From Thermobispora bispora DSM 43833 (GTDB lineage Bacteria; Actinomycetota; Actinomycetes; Streptosporangiales; Streptosporangiaceae), in NCBI RefSeq assembly GCF_000092645.1, contig NC_014165.1, positions 3,720,001 to 3,784,000 of the forward strand: a stretch of 64,000 bases of DNA. The letters run 5' to 3'. The notes beneath the pieces were generated by a model. That model did not search any database and was not told the origin of the DNA. It saw only the letters and a program-made list of their open reading frames with translations. Of the stretch, positions 60,492 to 64,000 are shown piece by piece; position 1 is the first letter of the stretch, and every line of letters starts with the position of its first letter. Position numbers and translations under genes: made by a program.

Positions 60492-61742
60492 GTGAGTCAG
60501 CATGTGATCGCCGGGGCCCGGACCGCGCCCGTGGTACGGCCCCAGCCGCTCGGGGCGTTCCCGCTGCCCGCGGGCCTGTTGCTCATCCCGGGCGGGGAGG
60601 AGACCGAGCCGTGCCGGAAGGAGCTGGTGGCCGGCCGGATCCCCGCGCACTGGCCGGCCGCGCTGCGCGCCCACGAGCTCGCCTTCGCCGGGGACCTCGC
60701 CGGGGCGCGGGAGGCGCTCCGCGGCGACGACCCGGTGACCCGGTACAACCGGTTCGTCATCGACCCCGAGGGTGAGGACGAGGAGCGCCTCCGCGCGGAC
60801 CTCGGGGAGCCGCTCGGCGCCCTGGTCGACCTGGTCCGCTTCACCCTGGGGCGCACGGACGAGCCGCCCGCGCTCGGCGCCGCGGACGGGGAGATCGCCG
60901 CGCTCATCCTCTCCGCCCAGGCCACCCACGCGGTGAGCCGCGGCGAGCCCGGGCTCGCGCTGCGGCTGCTCGGCGACGCGGTACGGCTCGCCGAGGGCGA
61001 GTCCCCGGCGCTCGCCGGGGTGCTGCTCGGCGCGGCCGCGGACATCCGCAAGGGCGCCGAAGGGCCGAGCCCGGAGGTGGTGGCCGAGCTGCGCCGGGCG
61101 CTCGGCCTGCTCAAGGACACCGACCTGCGGGTCGGGCAGGCCGAGCTCCACCTGGCCCTCGCGCTGACCCTGCACGAGGCGGCCGGAGGCCGCCGCGACC
61201 TGCTCGTCGAGGCGGTCCGCGAGTACCGCGCGGCCCTGCGGCTGGTGACCTCCGAGGAGGCGCCGGAGGTGTGGGCGGCCGCGCACCTCAACCTCGCCAC
61301 CGCCTACCTCACCATGCCCATGACCGAGGCGTCCGACCGGCTGCGGCAGGGCATCGCCGTGCAGTCGCTGCGCTCGGCGCTGAAGGTGTACCGGCCGGAG
61401 ACCCACCCCCGGCAGTGGGCGAGCGCGCAGCTCAACCTCGCCAACGCCCTGGTCTACGCGCCGTCCCGCCACCGGGAGCAGAACCTGCGCGAGGCGGTCG
61501 AGCTGTATGAGGCCGTGCTCAAGGTGCGCGACGCCGGAAGCGACCCGCTGGGGCGCGCCCGGGTGCTCGCCAACCAGGGCAACGCGCTCGCGCACCTCGG
61601 CATGTTCGGCGAGGCCCGGGAGCGGCTGCACGAGGCCCGGTCCCTGTTCGCCGCGTGCGGTGACGAGGAGGCGGTCCGCACGGTCGACGGCCTCCTCGGG
61701 GAGATCGCGGCGCACACCGGCGCGGGCACGGCGGAGGGGTAG
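60492..61742 (+). CDS. TPR-repeat protein of the hydrogenase operon
   Basis: This 416-aa protein has an N-terminal segment (about 1-140) of no recognised fold followed by helical TPR-like repeats, with degenerate units such as APEVWAAAHLNLATAYLTM and PRQWASAQLNLANALVYAP and canonical ARVLANQGNALAHLGMFGEA. TPR proteins act as assembly scaffolds; in group 1h loci they are likely maturation or docking factors (inference). GTG 60492 immediately follows the previous stop. Confidence 0.82.
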   Translation: MSQHVIAGARTAPVVRPQPLGAFPLPAGLLLIPGGEETEPCRKELVAGRIPAHWPAALRAHELAFAGDLAGAREALRGDDPVTRYNRFVIDPEGEDEERLRADLGEPLGALVDLVRFTLGRTDEPPALGAADGEIAALILSAQATHAVSRGEPGLALRLLGDAVRLAEGESPALAGVLLGAAADIRKGAEGPSPEVVAELRRALGLLKDTDLRVGQAELHLALALTLHEAAGGRRDLLVEAVREYRAALRLVTSEEAPEVWAAAHLNLATAYLTMPMTEASDRLRQGIAVQSLRSALKVYRPETHPRQWASAQLNLANALVYAPSRHREQNLREAVELYEAVLKVRDAGSDPLGRARVLANQGNALAHLGMFGEARERLHEARSLFAACGDEEAVRTVDGLLGEIAAHTGAGTAEG

Positions 61743-62067
61743 GGCCGATGGGCTTGCGCCTGCCGTACCGGAGCCCCGGACTCCCGCCACTGCCCCGGCC
61801 TCAGGGGCGACACACCGGCGAATCGGGCGAGATGCCTACCGATCCGCAGGTCACGGGCATATGGTGGGGCACTACCGAGGCGGTCGCCCGCGGCGCATGC
61901 CGCGGCCGCCGTCCCGGTGGTGCGGTCGGCACGGCCTCATGCGCGCTCGGTTGCGGCGGCTCCGGGACCGTGCCCGAGGTCCGGTACGCGGGAAGGGCCG
62001 CCACCGATCAACCGCCCGGGCGATCGGGGCGCTGAAGCCGGCCGAGCGGTACGGAGGGGAAGGCACG
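61743..62067. other. Intergenic region before the NifU-Rieske gene
   Basis: 325 bp without a supported gene. A 95-codon frame from ATG 61748 has an Arg/Gly/Pro-rich, shadow-like composition. It may hold a secondary promoter; none is clear. Confidence 0.45.
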
Positions 62068-62937
62068 ATGAGCACGACCGCGCAGACCACGAGCATCACC
62101 GAACTCGCCGAGCGGGTGGACGAGGCGGCGCGCCGGGTGGCCGGGCTCGACCCGGAGGCGCGGAAGGCCGCCGAGGAGCTCAAGGAGGCGGTGGAGGCCG
62201 TCCACCGCGCCGGGCTGATCACGATCGTGCGGCGCATGCGCGCCGACGAGCGGGCGCGCGAGCTGCTCTTCGAGCTCGTGGACGAGCCCGAGGTGCGCAT
62301 GCTCTTCATGCTCCACGGCATCATCCGCCCGGATCCGATGACCGAGGCGTCCCGGGTGATCGACGCGATCCGGCCGATGGTGCGGTCCCACGGCGGCGAC
62401 GTGGAGCTGGTCCGGGTCGAGGACGGGGTCGCGTACGTCCGGCTGAAGGGCGCCTGCACCGGCTGCTCGGCCCCTGCCGTGGCCCTGCGGGAGGGGATCG
62501 AGGAGGCGCTGATCGAGCGGGTGCCCGCGATCACCAGGGTCGAGGTGCTGCCCCCGGAGCCGTCGCCGGTGCTCATCCCGCTGAGCGCGGTGCGGTTCGG
62601 CCGGGACGATGGCTGGGTACGGGCCATACCGGTCGAGCAGGTCCCGGACGGCCGGATCACCCCCCTTCACCTGACCGCCAAGGACGGCACCGAGCAGGAG
62701 GCGATCGTGGTCCGGCTGGGCGACCGGTTCACCGCGTACGTCAACGAGTGCGCGCATCAGGCCATGCCGCTCGACGACGCGCTGCTCGACCGGGAGGCGG
62801 GCACGATCACCTGCCCCTGGCACGGGTTCAGCTTCGACGCGGAGTCCGGCGAGTGCCTGAGCATGCCCGGCGCGCAACTGGAACGGCTTCCGCTCCGCAT
62901 CGACGACGGCCACGTGTGGATCAAGGTCGGCTCATGA
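62068..62937 (+). CDS. NifU-like/Rieske fusion protein (HhyE/HucE-like electron carrier)
   Basis: This 289-aa fusion has a NifU C-terminal-type Fe-S domain (GACTGCSAP, CxxC, about residue 132) followed by a Rieske [2Fe-2S] domain with both ligand pairs: CAHQAMPLDDALLDR (CxH) and TITCPWHGFSF (CxxH). In mycobacterial hydrogenase loci, similar proteins (HucE, HhyE) link the hydrogenase to the respiratory chain. ATG 62068 is preceded by GGAGGGGAAGG. It is coupled to the NHL gene by ATGA. Confidence 0.9.
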   Translation: MSTTAQTTSITELAERVDEAARRVAGLDPEARKAAEELKEAVEAVHRAGLITIVRRMRADERARELLFELVDEPEVRMLFMLHGIIRPDPMTEASRVIDAIRPMVRSHGGDVELVRVEDGVAYVRLKGACTGCSAPAVALREGIEEALIERVPAITRVEVLPPEPSPVLIPLSAVRFGRDDGWVRAIPVEQVPDGRITPLHLTAKDGTEQEAIVVRLGDRFTAYVNECAHQAMPLDDALLDREAGTITCPWHGFSFDAESGECLSMPGAQLERLPLRIDDGHVWIKVGS

Positions 62938-64000
62938 GCGCGCCGGAGGTCATCGAAGGGGACGTGGCCGCGGGCTGGGCACCGCGCACCTGGCTCGGCG
63001 CCCCGGCGCCCGGCGGCCTCGCGCTGCCCCCGGCGGCGCCGACGATGGCCTGGCTGTACTCGCCGCGCGGGGTGTACCTCGACGACCGGCACCTGGTGGT
63101 GGCCGACTCGGGGAACCACCGGGTGCTGATCTGGCACGGCGTCCCGGAGGAGGACGAGCGGCCCGCCGACGTGGTGCTCGGCCAGCCCGACGGCACCAGC
63201 GAAGGCCCGGCCGCGGGCGGGCGCGGCCCCGAGCACGGCCTCCACCTGCCGACCGGGGTGCTGATCCACGACGGGCGGCTGATCGTCGCCGACGCCTGGC
63301 ACCACCGCGTGCTCATCTGGGACGAGGTGCCGCGCCGGTCCGGCCGGCGGCCCGACCTGGTGCTCGGCCAGCCGGACCTCGGCTCGGCCGAGCCGAACCG
63401 GGGCGGGGAGTGCTCGGCGCGCTCGATGTACTGGCCGTACGGCGTGGCCGTGGTGGGCGGCCGGTTCTATGTGGCCGACACGGGCAACCGGCGGGTCCTC
63501 GGCTGGGCGGGCGGAATCCCGTCCTCCCCGGACGAGCCGCCCGACCTGATCCTCGGCCAGCCCGGCCCCGCCGAGCGCGAGGAGAACCGCGGGGAGGGGG
63601 TCGGCCCGGCGAGCTTCCGCTGGCCGCACGGCATCACCGGCACGCCGGAGCTGCTGCTCGTCGCCGACGCGGGCAACCACCGGGTGCTCGGCTGGCGCCC
63701 GCACCCCGGCGGCGACCGCGGCGCGGACCTGGTGCTCGGCCAGCCGGACCCGTACACCGCGGCGGAGTTCCCGTACGGGCCGCAGCGGGCGGACCGGCTC
63801 CGCTTCCCCTACGCGGCCTCCCTCGACGGGGATCGCCTCGCGGTGGCCGACACGGCCAACAACCGGATCCTGCTCTGGCACGGCGTGCCCACCGCCTCGG
63901 GGCAGGCCGCGGACGCCGTGCTGGGGCAGCCGTCCTTCACGGCGAACGGGGAGAACCGGTGGTCCGGCGTGGCCCGGGACACGCTGTGCTGGCCGTACGG
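62934..64000 (+). CDS. NHL-repeat beta-propeller protein, 3' end outside the window
   Basis: The open frame runs off the window end (at least 355 aa). It contains five or more NHL-like repeats of the form VVADSGNHRVLIWHGVP, IVADAWHHRVLIWDEVP, YVADTGNRRVLGWAGGIP, and VADAGNHRVLGW, separated by VLGQPD. NHL proteins of this type accompany group 1h hydrogenases in streptomycetes and related genera; the role is unknown. ATG overlaps the upstream stop. Confidence 0.88.
   Translation, partial: MSAPEVIEGDVAAGWAPRTWLGAPAPGGLALPPAAPTMAWLYSPRGVYLDDRHLVVADSGNHRVLIWHGVPEEDERPADVVLGQPDGTSEGPAAGGRGPEHGLHLPTGVLIHDGRLIVADAWHHRVLIWDEVPRRSGRRPDLVLGQPDLGSAEPNRGGECSARSMYWPYGVAVVGGRFYVADTGNRRVLGWAGGIPSSPDEPPDLILGQPGPAEREENRGEGVGPASFRWPHGITGTPELLLVADAGNHRVLGWRPHPGGDRGADLVLGQPDPYTAAEFPYGPQRADRLRFPYAASLDGDRLAVADTANNRILLWHGVPTASGQAADAVLGQPSFTANGENRWSGVARDTLCWPY

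Overview
The window is a high-GC actinomycete chromosome segment. Codons are strongly GC-biased at the third position, and GTG starts and 4-bp ATGA or GTGA overlaps are common. Gene content and order point to Streptosporangiales or a close relative; I cannot name the species from sequence alone. Two tRNA genes (Ala-CGC, Arg-CCT) are present. I see no rRNA, CRISPR array, insertion sequence or prophage.

Region 1 (1-3.1 kb) is a small copper-type operon: a His-rich membrane protein, a multicopper oxidase and a beta-propeller lipoprotein. Region 2 (3.1-22.9 kb) is a conserved actinobacterial core block: metG, a polyprenol-phosphate-sugar synthase type GT2, a membrane glycosyltransferase, rsmI, protein O-mannosyltransferase, then sepX-like, GNAT, moaB, moaC, moeA/glp, galU, 5-formyl-THF cyclo-ligase, a K+/H+ antiporter and FmdB. 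From memory, the order matches the M. tuberculosis Rv0991c-Rv1007c neighbourhood. It is interrupted at 10.3-15.5 kb by accessory DNA: a repeat tract, an unknown gene, a MerR regulator with a frameshifted DUF4188 gene, a nuclease-like gene with a duplicated 3' end, and an APH-type remnant.

Region 3 (23-34.5 kb) is mixed: an MTA phosphorylase, a SAF-domain protein, a secreted M15 peptidase, secreted proteins of unknown function, an NDH-2-like oxidoreductase convergent with an ECF41 sigma factor, and a TetR-ABC exporter operon. Region 4 (34.9-45.7 kb) is a nine-gene catabolic operon (acyl-CoA ligase, hydrolase, SDR, amidase, crotonase, two acyl-CoA dehydrogenases, MaoC, MHS transporter) under a divergent TetR gene. 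Three of its genes (SDR, MaoC, transporter) carry small frame-breaking lesions, so it looks like a decaying pathway.

Region 5 (46.4-53 kb) holds a DUF4328 membrane protein, an HTH-membrane protein, a lipoprotein/OmpA-domain pair, an AhpD-like protein and TrpB2. Region 6 (53.3-64 kb, running off the end) is the most notable part: a group 1h (actinobacterial, high-affinity) [NiFe]-hydrogenase locus. It contains hypB and hypA, an AraC-type regulator, DUF1641, the small and large subunits, a maturation protease with an extra C-terminal domain, an 87-aa protein, a TPR protein, a NifU-Rieske fusion and an NHL-repeat protein. Such enzymes let actinomycetes oxidise trace atmospheric H2 during dormancy. 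hypC, hypD, hypE and hypF are not in the window.
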